Assembly: GCA_041747855.1 (NCBI GenBank)
Contig: JBGTEJ010000055.1
Location: 90,274-154,273 of the forward strand
Reading direction: 5' to 3'
DNA from: ZC4RG35 sp041747855
Lineage (GTDB): Bacteria; Actinomycetota; Acidimicrobiia; Spongiisociales; ZC4RG35
Length of the DNA: 64,000 bases
Made by a program: the position numbers and the translations under genes. The number at the start of each line of letters is the position of its first letter. The first letter of the stretch is position 1. Under the pieces are notes generated by a model, which was not told where the DNA came from, did no database searches, and saw only the letters and a program-made list of their open reading frames with translations. Shown here in pieces: positions 52,134 through 59,847 of this stretch.

Positions 52134-53069
52134 TCACTCCTGGATTTCTCTGGCGAAGGCGCTTCTCGAAACCACCGCGAGCAGCACCAGTTCTGCACCA
52201 AGGATGGCAAACCGATGAATGAGCGAAACCCCAAGCACGTGCACTGGAGCAAACCCCGGGAGCAGCGCAATCAGGACCGCCTCGCGGAGACCGAGCCCCG
52301 CCGGAAGTGGGACCGCGAGAAATCCGATCACCCAGGCGGCTGAGAACACGCCGGCGGTGACGAGGACTGTAAACGGTTCGGACCAACCTGTAAGCAGCAG
52401 TGAAAAGGCGAGACCTGTCAGGACAAAGGGGATCAGGGACCACCCGACACTACGCCACAATGTTGGGGTGTCGGGAACTGAACCGAGATGCCGGAATCTC
52501 GGAACGATCCGCGACAGTTGACGTATCAGCCACGCCACAAACGAGTTGCGAGTGCACAGAATCGTCACCATCGCCACCATGACGACAACAACCCTCACCC
52601 AGACAAGGATTTCATCCGCCGGAACCATCAGGAGGGCGACCAGCGTGGCTGCCGTGACCTGGGTGCCCGAGTGCACGACGAACGACCAGCCGACGTCTCT
52701 TCGGCTTGATGTCTGGTAAGAACTGAGTCTGACCTGGCTTACAGCCAACACTGCACCACCGACAGGCAAGTACTTAGCCGGCTGGGAAGCCAGGAATCCG
52801 ATCATCGACCGTCTTCTCATGGCCACCGGGTTCAGTTCTGCCCAACTCCGGGCTGCGGCTATCCACCCAAAAATGATCATGAGGACCGTGGCTGGGAACA
52901 TCAGACCTGCTCGCGCCAGCTCGCCTTTCACTTCGTCCCACCCGACCACAACGGCCACGATCAGACCGATCCAGATCGCAACCCCTAGAACTACCTGCGG
53001 CCACCGACGATGCCTGCCACGGATGGGGGCGCGATCCGAGACAGCATCTTCGATGTTGTGGTCTTCCAT
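52134..53069 (-). CDS. Lysylphosphatidylglycerol-synthase-TM / UPF0104-like membrane protein
   Basis: 311 residues with about seven or eight membrane helices. The motif KYLPVGGAVLAVSQVRL and the late VPLPAGLGLREAVLIALLPG are characteristic of the UPF0104/LPG-synthase transmembrane family. Some members flip lipids or lipid-linked sugars, and others are found in glycan clusters with unknown roles. It is divergent from a GT2 gene with only 26 bases between start codons. A transport or flipping role for a lipid carrier is inference. Confidence 0.8.
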   Translation of the reverse strand: MEDHNIEDAVSDRAPIRGRHRRWPQVVLGVAIWIGLIVAVVVGWDEVKGELARAGLMFPATVLMIIFGWIAAARSWAELNPVAMRRRSMIGFLASQPAKYLPVGGAVLAVSQVRLSSYQTSSRRDVGWSFVVHSGTQVTAATLVALLMVPADEILVWVRVVVVMVAMVTILCTRNSFVAWLIRQLSRIVPRFRHLGSVPDTPTLWRSVGWSLIPFVLTGLAFSLLLTGWSEPFTVLVTAGVFSAAWVIGFLAVPLPAGLGLREAVLIALLPGFAPVHVLGVSLIHRFAILGAELVLLAVVSRSAFAREIQE

Positions 53070-53077
53070 ACTCCGGG

Positions 53078-53087
53078 GTTCTAGCCT
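53078..53087. promoter_or_regulatory. Overlapping divergent -10 boxes
   Basis: The 26 bases between the divergent start codons contain TAGAAC on the minus strand (complement of 53078-53083), eight bases before ATG 53069. They also contain TAGCCT on the plus strand (53082-53087), eight bases before ATG 53096. Both spacings fit leaderless transcription, so the two genes may share one symmetrical bidirectional promoter. Confidence 0.45.
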
Positions 53088-53095
53088 CGGGGACG

Positions 53096-54277
53096 ATGCT
53101 AGAACTCGTCGGGATCATCCCACAGGCAACACTCGTCGCTCTGGTTCTCTACAACTCGATCATGTCTCTATGGGGTTGGCCAGAACGACACCCGGCTAAC
53201 AGCCGAAATGATGACCCGCGACTCCGGGTGGTGGTGCCGGCACATGACGAGGCCCGGGTGCTACCTGGTGTTCTCTCTGATCTGAAGGCGTCCGACTTCC
53301 CCGCCCATCGGGTCGACATCTGGGTCATCGACGATCGCAGCACGGACAACACTGCGACCATCGCGACGTCGATGGACGTCGCCGTCGCAACCAGGGCCAG
53401 TGGAGACGGTGGAAAGGGTATGGCACTTGCCTGGTACCTGGAGAATCACCCGCTATCAGCCGACGAAACACTCGTTGTGTTCGACGCCGACAATCGGGTC
53501 CCACCCAACACCCTGTCGCGGATCGCGGACGAGATTGCAGCCGGGTTCGAGGTAGTCCAGTGCTACCTGGACGTCACCAACCCGGACGGGTCATGGATGA
53601 CGGAGGCCTCTGCCCTGTCCTACTGGGCGGGAAACCGGATGGTCCAACTCGCCAGATCCAACCTAGGCTGGTCGGCCGATCTCGGCGGAACCGCCATGGG
53701 GATCTCCGCGAAGGCACTGGAGCAGGCCGGAGGCTTCGCCGACTCTCTCACCGAAGATCAAGACCTGGGCGTGCGACTGCTGCTCGCCGGCCACAGGGTC
53801 GAGTGGCTGCACGATGTTCGCGTACAGGACGAGAAGCCGGAGTCGTTGGGTGTGGCGGTGCGTCAGCGGGCCCGATGGATGGCGGGGAAACGTGCCACCC
53901 GTCGGCGTCACCTCGGCGCCCTTATGAGGAAAGCGAGCCCGGCCAGTCTCGACATGGCAATACGTCTCCTGCAACCGGGCCGTTCCTTCATGGCGCTGTT
54001 GACGGTGATGATGGCCCTGGTGGCGATCTTCACCAACTGGGCCTGGGTGTTTCCCTGGCAGCTGTGGGGAATCCTGGCCCTGGTTCAGGTGGTCCTCCCC
54101 ATCCCGTTCCTATTCAGGGATGGGGTCGAACCAAGACATATCGCTCGGTACCCGCTCCTCGCCATACTCGCCGCACTCTGGCTGCCAATCCGTTTGGTTT
54201 CCTCGACGGTCTCGGGCTGGTATCACACACCCCACGCCGGCACTACTTCAGATGACGCACCGAACGCGGACCTTTGA
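53096..54277 (+). CDS. Membrane-bound GT2, BcsA/hyaluronan-synthase-like
   Basis: 393 residues. One N-terminal helix is followed by a GT-A domain: VVPAHDEARVLPGVLSDLKA, DDRSTDNTAT, DADNRVPPN, TEDQDLGVRLLLAG and the processive-type QRARWMAGK. Three C-terminal helices follow. The Q-x-x-R-W motif is known from synthases that extrude a polymer, such as cellulose or hyaluronan synthase, and from non-processive relatives. Either would fit a polysaccharide region. Its last 35 bases overlap the end of the convergent GT2 gene. Confidence 0.86.
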   Translation: MLELVGIIPQATLVALVLYNSIMSLWGWPERHPANSRNDDPRLRVVVPAHDEARVLPGVLSDLKASDFPAHRVDIWVIDDRSTDNTATIATSMDVAVATRASGDGGKGMALAWYLENHPLSADETLVVFDADNRVPPNTLSRIADEIAAGFEVVQCYLDVTNPDGSWMTEASALSYWAGNRMVQLARSNLGWSADLGGTAMGISAKALEQAGGFADSLTEDQDLGVRLLLAGHRVEWLHDVRVQDEKPESLGVAVRQRARWMAGKRATRRRHLGALMRKASPASLDMAIRLLQPGRSFMALLTVMMALVAIFTNWAWVFPWQLWGILALVQVVLPIPFLFRDGVEPRHIARYPLLAILAALWLPIRLVSSTVSGWYHTPHAGTTSDDAPNADL

Positions 54278-55217
54278 GCAACCCCCATAAACCCCCCAGA
54301 CCGTAAGCGAGATGCATCACTCCGGCGGCCAGGACCGTTAGGACACCTGCGGGCCGAGTGACAGCCCCAGCGGCGAGTAGCGCCAGCCAGACGGCGAGGA
54401 TCACGACCAGGACCGACCAGGGGCCGCCTACCAACCCGATCCCGAGTGAAACGATCAGACTCAAGACGAGAAGGATCGGGGCAAACGGTCTCCAGGAAGG
54501 AAACTCTCCGTTGAGCCACAACATCTCGGCTTTGCCTTGGCCGTAACGCCAGTATTGCCTCCACAGTTGCCCAACATTGTTTCGGGGCGAGTACGCCGAC
54601 TCGATCGCCGGTTCCACATGAACCTTCCTCCCCGAACGACGCCATCGGTAATAGAAATCGGCATCCTCGGAAGATCCGGAAGGGAAGGAACGCAGTCCCC
54701 CCACGTCCAAGAAGTCGACCCTGTAGAACGCCCCCAGATATACCGTGTCCACCGTCTCCCGGCTGGTGGCGTGATGGAACCGACCCGGACCCATCGTGAG
54801 GGGACTGTTCATGGCCGCAGCGACTGCACGGCTGAAGCGGTCGTATCCCACCGGGTTCATACGCCCGCCGATGGCACCGCCCAACTCACCGAGTCCACGG
54901 ACCGAGGCGGCAACATAGTCGGGCGAATAGCGGGAATGACCGTCTGCGCGCACCAACACTTCCCCGGAGGCTGCTTCCGCAGCAATGTTCAGACCGTATG
55001 CCTGTCTTCGCTTGGGGTTGTCGACAACGATCACGCGGGGTTCCAGAGCTGCGCAGCGGTCCAGCCACTCACGAGTGCCGTCAGTCGACCCTCCGTCGGC
55101 GACAACCACCTCGAGAGGACCGTCGTAGACCTGGTTGAGGAGGTCCTCGATCACCAACTGGATGTGCGGTGCCTCATTGAACACGGGGACAATGACGGAG
55201 ACTGACGGCGTGTCCAT
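54243..55217 (-). CDS. Family 2 glycosyltransferase (ExoA-like)
   Basis: 324 residues. SVIVPVFNEAPHIQLVIEDL, VVADGGSTDGTREW, VRADGHSRYSPDYV with ADGH as the metal site, and SSEDADFYYRWRRSGRKVH give a GT-A GT2 fold like succinoglycan ExoA. Two or three hydrophobic helices follow residue 240. TAAAAC on the minus strand (complement of 55227-55232) lies nine bases before the ATG and suggests leaderless transcription. It converges on the preceding membrane GT2 with a 35-base coding overlap. Confidence 0.86.
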   Translation of the reverse strand: MDTPSVSVIVPVFNEAPHIQLVIEDLLNQVYDGPLEVVVADGGSTDGTREWLDRCAALEPRVIVVDNPKRRQAYGLNIAAEAASGEVLVRADGHSRYSPDYVAASVRGLGELGGAIGGRMNPVGYDRFSRAVAAAMNSPLTMGPGRFHHATSRETVDTVYLGAFYRVDFLDVGGLRSFPSGSSEDADFYYRWRRSGRKVHVEPAIESAYSPRNNVGQLWRQYWRYGQGKAEMLWLNGEFPSWRPFAPILLVLSLIVSLGIGLVGGPWSVLVVILAVWLALLAAGAVTRPAGVLTVLAAGVMHLAYGLGGLWGLLKGPRSVRHLK

Positions 55218-55226
55218 GTGGAGACG

Positions 55227-55232
55227 GTTTTA
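55227..55232 (-). promoter_or_regulatory. -10-like box of the ExoA-like gene
   Basis: TAAAAC on the minus strand lies nine bases before the ATG at 55217. No good -35 is present. It shares the 79-base divergent gap with the next candidate box at 55291. Confidence 0.3.
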
Positions 55233-55290
55233 GTCACCTGATGGCTCGAAGTCACGGAGGGACATCACCGTGAATCTGACAGGAGCTTCA

Positions 55291-55296
55291 TAGTCT
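55291..55296 (+). promoter_or_regulatory. -10-like box supporting ATG 55306
   Basis: TAGTCT lies nine bases before ATG 55306. A GTG at 55297 in the same frame directly abuts the box, so the spacing favours the ATG as the leaderless start. Confidence 0.3.
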
Positions 55297-55305
55297 GTGC
55301 GGCGG

Positions 55306-56658
55306 ATGCTCACCAAACCGATTCGGAGACACTTGCTCGCCGCCGGCGCGGCCATCCCCCTGCTCGTCTGGTGGCTCGGGTTCCAGCCGGGATTCGGGCA
55401 TAGCGACACGATCGACCAGTGGACCCAGCTCACCACGGGTAACTACTACCTCCATCACTCGCCACTGCACACCTACTTCATGGACGTCTTCAGCTTCAAC
55501 GGGACAAGACCCGGATTGGTCACCTTCTTCCAGCTCCTCGTTCTCGTCACCCTGTTGGTTTATGCGGCAAAGTGGCTGATCAAGGCGGGGGTGCCAGCAT
55601 GGCTGACCGTCGGTACGACCTGGTTGATCGGCTTCTCTCCCGCGATAGCTCCAACCACTCTCGCCTTATGGAAGGACGTCCCCTTCGGACTCATGACCCT
55701 GTGGGCCTGGATCGAGCTGCTCGCACTGAAGGCCGACGATGACCGAAGCGAGCGACCATGGTCCTGGGTGCGTCTAGGGACTGCCCTGGCCGGGATGTGG
55801 CTGTTCCGTTCGAACGGACCACTAACCGTTCTCGCTGTGCTCATCGTGGTGGGATGGATCTACCGGCGGGAGTGGAGGCGGACTCTCATAATGTTCGGCA
55901 CCGGAGCTCTCTTGATCCTCGTCGTCATCGGACCGGGCTACCGGGCTCTGGACGTTGGTGGGGCCTCGATCGAACCCTCCCAGGTGTTCCTGCCTGATAT
56001 CGCCGCCGCCTTCAACGCAAACCCTGAGAGATTCACTACCGATGAACTCCGTCTGATGGTTGCCCTGGCTCCTCTCGAAGTCTGGCGAGGCCGGTACGAC
56101 TGCTTCGACAGCAATGCTCTGCTCTTCGACCCGCAGTTCAACCACGACCCGATCAGGAACATACCCGGGCCGTACCGGGCGCTCGTTATCGCCGTCTACA
56201 CGCGGGATCCCGGCACCGTGTTGTCACATCGGAGATGCGCTGCCAACTTTGTTTACATGCCTCCCCAACCTGCTGAGGCCTACTTCCATCGGCCTCCCTA
56301 CGACTTCCCTCCAAACGATGTCGGTCTGGTCCGTGACCCAATCTCTCAGACCGCCTTCATGGTCACCGACCGGCTCTGGAGATGGGCTGAACGGGACGAG
56401 ATCCTCTGGCTGACCTGGCGTCCCGCAATCGTGATCCTGCCCGCCCTTGGTGCCGTGATCCTGTTTGCGATCAGACCCCGCGCCCGGCGGTTTCTGCTCC
56501 CGTCCGCTCTTTTGATCGCACACGTCCTCAATCTGGTGGCCACCTCACCGGTGCAGGAGTTCCGCTATGCCTATCCGGTCTATCTCGTAGGGATCCTGAC
56601 ACTCCCTCTGCTGCGCCCTGCCCTGAGAATGGAACCAAGACAGCTGAATCGAGTCTGA
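55306..56658 (+). CDS. Polytopic membrane protein, GT-C-like, of unknown specificity
   Basis: About 450 residues with about nine helices. An acidic first loop (FGHSDTIDQWTQLTTGNYYL) resembles the catalytic aspartate loop of GT-C enzymes, and the next helices have FSPAIAPTTLALWKDVPFGL. A soluble stretch between about residues 215-340 is rich in prolines and aromatics. The last helices form a pattern seen in membrane proteins of unknown function in actinobacterial surface-glycan regions. GTG at 55297 is an alternative start three codons upstream. It converges on the next gene with a 12-base gap. Function is inference. Confidence 0.68.
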   Translation: MLTKPIRRHLLAAGAAIPLLVWWLGFQPGFGHSDTIDQWTQLTTGNYYLHHSPLHTYFMDVFSFNGTRPGLVTFFQLLVLVTLLVYAAKWLIKAGVPAWLTVGTTWLIGFSPAIAPTTLALWKDVPFGLMTLWAWIELLALKADDDRSERPWSWVRLGTALAGMWLFRSNGPLTVLAVLIVVGWIYRREWRRTLIMFGTGALLILVVIGPGYRALDVGGASIEPSQVFLPDIAAAFNANPERFTTDELRLMVALAPLEVWRGRYDCFDSNALLFDPQFNHDPIRNIPGPYRALVIAVYTRDPGTVLSHRRCAANFVYMPPQPAEAYFHRPPYDFPPNDVGLVRDPISQTAFMVTDRLWRWAERDEILWLTWRPAIVILPALGAVILFAIRPRARRFLLPSALLIAHVLNLVATSPVQEFRYAYPVYLVGILTLPLLRPALRMEPRQLNRV

Positions 56659-56670
56659 CCAGGATGCCGC

Positions 56671-57123
56671 CTACGTGAGACCGACGCTCACCGTTTCCAG
56701 AAGTTGATTCACTTCCGGAACGAGCTCACGTCTGCGTACGTGGGATCCGAGTGCGACATAGAGACAGAAAGACCGACCGTTCTCAGTGAAGAAATACTGG
56801 GCGCCTGATTGTCCGGGGAGGGGCCGCTGCATCTGTTCCGGTGCGAAATCCTCCGCCCTCACGACCGGGAACCCCTCGCGGGCGAACAGGGCCGTTCCGA
56901 CTGAGTCCGGACCGAACTCGGCCAGAGCTATGAGGACACCATCGGACCTCATCAGCTCCACGGCCCCTGACCCGAAGTCACCCCGGTCAGAAGGCAGCGG
57001 AAAGTTGGCCAGATGCATCACCGGCATAGTGTCGCCGCCGAGGCCCTCGGGGTTCCGGCGGTAGATCTCCCCGTCCCACCCTTGAGGCACATCGACTTCT
57101 ATCCCATGGAACTGAATTCTCAT
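56671..57123 (-). CDS. Small protein of unknown function at the end of the Mau-like operon
   Basis: About 150 residues. It begins MRIQFHGIEVDVPQGWDGEI, with VPQGWDG typical of a small exported or cytosolic beta-sheet domain, but it has no signal peptide. Later segments are NFPLPSDRGDFGSGAVELMR, RPLPGQSGAQYFFTENGRSF and FCLYVALGSHVRRREL. The pattern looks like a conserved actinobacterial protein family, though I cannot name it. ATG at 57123 is chosen because the fold begins there; an open frame extends upstream to 57303 but runs into the MauD-like gene. It lies 22 bases downstream of that gene and is probably co-transcribed. Confidence 0.72.
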   Translation of the reverse strand: MRIQFHGIEVDVPQGWDGEIYRRNPEGLGGDTMPVMHLANFPLPSDRGDFGSGAVELMRSDGVLIALAEFGPDSVGTALFAREGFPVVRAEDFAPEQMQRPLPGQSGAQYFFTENGRSFCLYVALGSHVRRRELVPEVNQLLETVSVGLT

Positions 57124-57145
57124 GAGACTCTTCCGGTGACGGAGC

Positions 57146-57859
57146 TCATTCGCCTCCCTCGATTGGAGCACTATCCGGATAGAGACTCGGATGACCCGGC
57201 CCGATGCCAGAGCGGCGCAATTCCGCGTCAGCCTTGATCTCACCGCGATCCGTCTCCACTGCCTGTCTCTCCATGACCTGCCTATCACCAGTTGCCTGGA
57301 CAATCAGTGAGCCAACCTGACCCCAGGACGGGGCGGAACCCTCGCCGACAGTGGTGCCGGTCAATCCGTCGACCAGCACGAAGTAGGGGGTAACTGGAAC
57401 TCCGTAGGCCTGCCACGCTTCGGTGCTCTGCACGAGAGTCACTCCGGCAGGTGCCAACTCCTCGAGCCGTGACTGGCTCTCGTCTTCCCGATTCTTGGCC
57501 ACGACGACAAGACGCACACCCGTCATTCCCCCGGTCGGGTCTACCGAGAGATCCTCCCAAAGTCCGATGCAGGCGCTGCAGCCGGTGGAGAGGAACGCCA
57601 GCAGGGTCCGGGTGTCTGTGCCCGACACTCCGATGTGAACAGTGGAACCACGCAATGTCTGTCCTGCGATGTCCGCTGGTGCGTTGGAGTTGAACCTTGG
57701 CTGCGGGGCCGGCTGCGAGTGGTGGTTCTCATCCGCATCCTCGCGGACACCAAGATGGTGCAGGGAACGGAGGATGTCGGCATGACTCCGCAATAATCCA
57801 ACCACCAGGATGGCGAGCAGGATGACCGCCAGACTCAGGGTTACGAGAACGGCAGTCAT
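57146..57859 (-). CDS. MauD-like membrane-anchored thioredoxin-fold protein
   Basis: 237 residues. One N-terminal helix (LVTLSLAVILLAILVVGLL) anchors the protein with the rest outside. A thioredoxin-like domain has FLSTGCSACIGLW, a CxxC pair at Cys94 and Cys97, and VPVTPYFVLVDGLTGTTV with the cis-proline loop. In methylamine-utilisation operons MauD is a disulfide-handling protein needed for maturation of the cysteine-rich light chain. Here it lies directly after a Tat-exported protein with 26 cysteines (ATGA overlap with its stop), which fits that role. ATG at 57859 is the only sensible start. Confidence 0.82.
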   Translation of the reverse strand: MTAVLVTLSLAVILLAILVVGLLRSHADILRSLHHLGVREDADENHHSQPAPQPRFNSNAPADIAGQTLRGSTVHIGVSGTDTRTLLAFLSTGCSACIGLWEDLSVDPTGGMTGVRLVVVAKNREDESQSRLEELAPAGVTLVQSTEAWQAYGVPVTPYFVLVDGLTGTTVGEGSAPSWGQVGSLIVQATGDRQVMERQAVETDRGEIKADAELRRSGIGPGHPSLYPDSAPIEGGE

Positions 57860-59184
57860 CGTATTACCAGGTCGGCGGCGCCGGTGGAGTTCGAGTTGCG
57901 CAGGTGAAAAGTGTTGGACCGATAGACGCCCGGTGTATCCACGCCGTCACCGTTCCAATCGCCGGTCAGGGGAATGTCCCCAGCTAAGCCATAAAAGAAG
58001 GAGTACTCGGCGAACGCTATATCTCCGACACGGTTGATGATGTAGAACTTCCGTTCCGAAGGGCGGTAGATCGAGACGCTGTCTTCTCCATCGCCGTCGA
58101 AGTCCCCGGCGACTGCGACGTCGCCACCAATGCCGAAGAAGTAGTCAGTGTCGGCAAATCCCGACGTCAGAGAGTTTCGCAGATAAACCCGGCCGTCCGA
58201 GGTCCGATGCAGCCCCGGGGTGTCAAAACCAGCACCAGTCCAATCACCGGCTAACGGCTTGTCTCCTGGGTCGCCGAAGACCATCGAGATGTCGGCGAGT
58301 CCAGTGGTGTTCGAGTTCCTCAGATGCCAGGTACCCGCGCGGAAGACCCCAGGAGTGTCGATGCCGTCGCCGTTCCAATCCCCTACGACCGGAGCGTCCC
58401 CGGCAACTCCAAAGTCGAGCACGATATTCGAACCACCGTCCGACCTGATGAGGTGCCATCTCCCATTGATGAACTTGCCCGGCGTGACCACGCCATCACC
58501 GGTCCAGTCCCCCACCACAGGGATGCCGCCAGCGGGAAGAGACGTCGGACCGGCAAGACAGGGGGCATTGTGGAACCTCGTGTTGTTGTCGGTGAGAACC
58601 GGAGTGGAAGCACATGCGGACGACCACTGCCATGGTGGCGTGCAAGTAACTACACGGCAGACAATCGGCCCAACACAGGCAACCCCTTGGTTGCACTGCC
58701 CGTATCGGAACAATGTGCACGAAGCCTTGCGGTGGCTGCAGTTGCCGAGAGCACAACCACACTGGAAGACATGAGGGTTCTGACACGACCCGGAACACAC
58801 ACCACCGGAGCCACACCCACAACCACCACAGTCGCTGACGTTGCAGTCCACGTAGTACCTGGGTTGGGCACCGCTGGCGTTGTCACACACTCCGGATCCG
58901 TCAGCCTTCCACCATCCGGCGGGGATGGTTCCGGAAGGGCAGACGTTTTGTCCGGTGATGGTGCAGCAGAACTCGGTGTACCCGTCACAGCAAGTCGACG
59001 AGCACGAGCAACTCTGACCTGAGCAAGAACAGATCTGGGCATAAGCGGTGCCGGGTCGTACCGCGAAAGCGATCGGGGCAACACTCAGGGCGGTCGCACC
59101 GTAGGTGAGACGACGAAGAAACCCACGACGGCTGATGGGACGATCGAGCATCTCGGTGGCACGGCGGACCAGGGTTCGGCTCAA
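57856..59184 (-). CDS. Tat-exported cysteine-rich protein (MauA/methylamine dehydrogenase light-chain-like) with C-terminal repeat array
   Basis: 442 residues. A twin-arginine signal (ISRRGFLRRLTYGATALS) is followed by a domain at about 51-208 with 26 cysteines: CSCSGQSCSCSS, EFCCTITGQNVCPSGT, DCGGCGCGSGGVCSGSC, RYGQCNQGVACVGPIVCRV and CTPPWQWSSAC. The NVCPSGTIPAGWW stretch resembles the NCPPGT...W stretch that holds a tryptophylquinone tryptophan in methylamine dehydrogenase light chain. Whether a quinone forms here is unknown. Residues 213-442 are five D-x-D/N-x-D/N-G repeats. The TTG start overlaps the MauE-like stop (TTGA); an ATG 11 codons later is an alternative. No MauB or MauG gene is in the window. 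Confidence 0.83.
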   Translation of the reverse strand: MSRTLVRRATEMLDRPISRRGFLRRLTYGATALSVAPIAFAVRPGTAYAQICSCSGQSCSCSSTCCDGYTEFCCTITGQNVCPSGTIPAGWWKADGSGVCDNASGAQPRYYVDCNVSDCGGCGCGSGGVCSGSCQNPHVFQCGCALGNCSHRKASCTLFRYGQCNQGVACVGPIVCRVVTCTPPWQWSSACASTPVLTDNNTRFHNAPCLAGPTSLPAGGIPVVGDWTGDGVVTPGKFINGRWHLIRSDGGSNIVLDFGVAGDAPVVGDWNGDGIDTPGVFRAGTWHLRNSNTTGLADISMVFGDPGDKPLAGDWTGAGFDTPGLHRTSDGRVYLRNSLTSGFADTDYFFGIGGDVAVAGDFDGDGEDSVSIYRPSERKFYIINRVGDIAFAEYSFFYGLAGDIPLTGDWNGDGVDTPGVYRSNTFHLRNSNSTGAADLVIR

Positions 59185-59771
59185 CGTGGAGACCTCACCG
59201 GGTCAGCCAAGAAGATTGGTACTTCCTGACGGGGTGCCTGGGATACCAGGGGTAGCACGGTGAGTAGCGCGTACAACATGTAGACGGAAACGCCAACCAT
59301 CAGCATGTAGGGGAGCACAAGCCTCCATTCTGCCCCTACCAGCCCGCCCATCGGGGAAATTGGGAAGATGACCGCAGAGAGCAGCATCGCCACCGCAAAG
59401 GTGTTCATGACCACGTGGATCACAGTGGGTGGTGTTTCGGTCGAACCGAGGCATCCACAACTAGAAATTGGCAGCTTGCGCACCAATGCGTTGACCACGA
59501 ACCAGGCGAAACCGGCATAGAGCAGCGCAGCCGCCAGGGCAGGTAGCCGGCCACCTGACACCAGCCATGCCGCGACCACGACAACCTCCACACTCCCGAG
59601 TGTTCGCACCAGTATCCGTCGGGAAGGCAGACCGGCAGCCCGCAGAGCCCCTGAGGTCGACGTTGGATCGAAGATCTTTTGTATCCCGGCGATGAGCAGC
59701 AACAGCATCAAGGCCATCACCGGGCCACTATGAGCTGGCATGTCGGGCCATGGTATCTGCCTCCGAATCAT
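59181..59771 (-). CDS. MauE/DoxX-like membrane protein
   Basis: About 196 residues with four to five membrane helices (MALMLLLLIAGIQKIFDPT is the first). A conserved-looking loop ISSCGCLGSTETPP carries a cysteine pair near the membrane. In methylamine-utilisation clusters MauE is a membrane protein required, with MauD, for formation of the cysteine-rich light chain. ATG at 59771 is chosen; a later ATG at 59741 would also leave the first helix intact. It heads the operon MauE-like, cysteine-rich repeat protein, MauD-like, small protein, with four-base overlaps between the first three genes. A 76-base gap separates it from a divergent membrane protein gene. Confidence 0.82.
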   Translation of the reverse strand: MIRRQIPWPDMPAHSGPVMALMLLLLIAGIQKIFDPTSTSGALRAAGLPSRRILVRTLGSVEVVVVAAWLVSGGRLPALAAALLYAGFAWFVVNALVRKLPISSCGCLGSTETPPTVIHVVMNTFAVAMLLSAVIFPISPMGGLVGAEWRLVLPYMLMVGVSVYMLYALLTVLPLVSQAPRQEVPIFLADPVRSPR

Positions 59772-59847
59772 TCCCGGCGTACGGACAGGGTTGTGACCTC
59801 CGTGCTCGAAATCCCGATAACATGGCCCCAATGGAAGTGATGATCCG

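Noticed and set aside
57124..57303. N-terminal extension of the small protein at the end of the Mau-like operon
   Set aside because: Arginine-rich and overlapping the MauD-like gene; the fold begins at ATG 57123.
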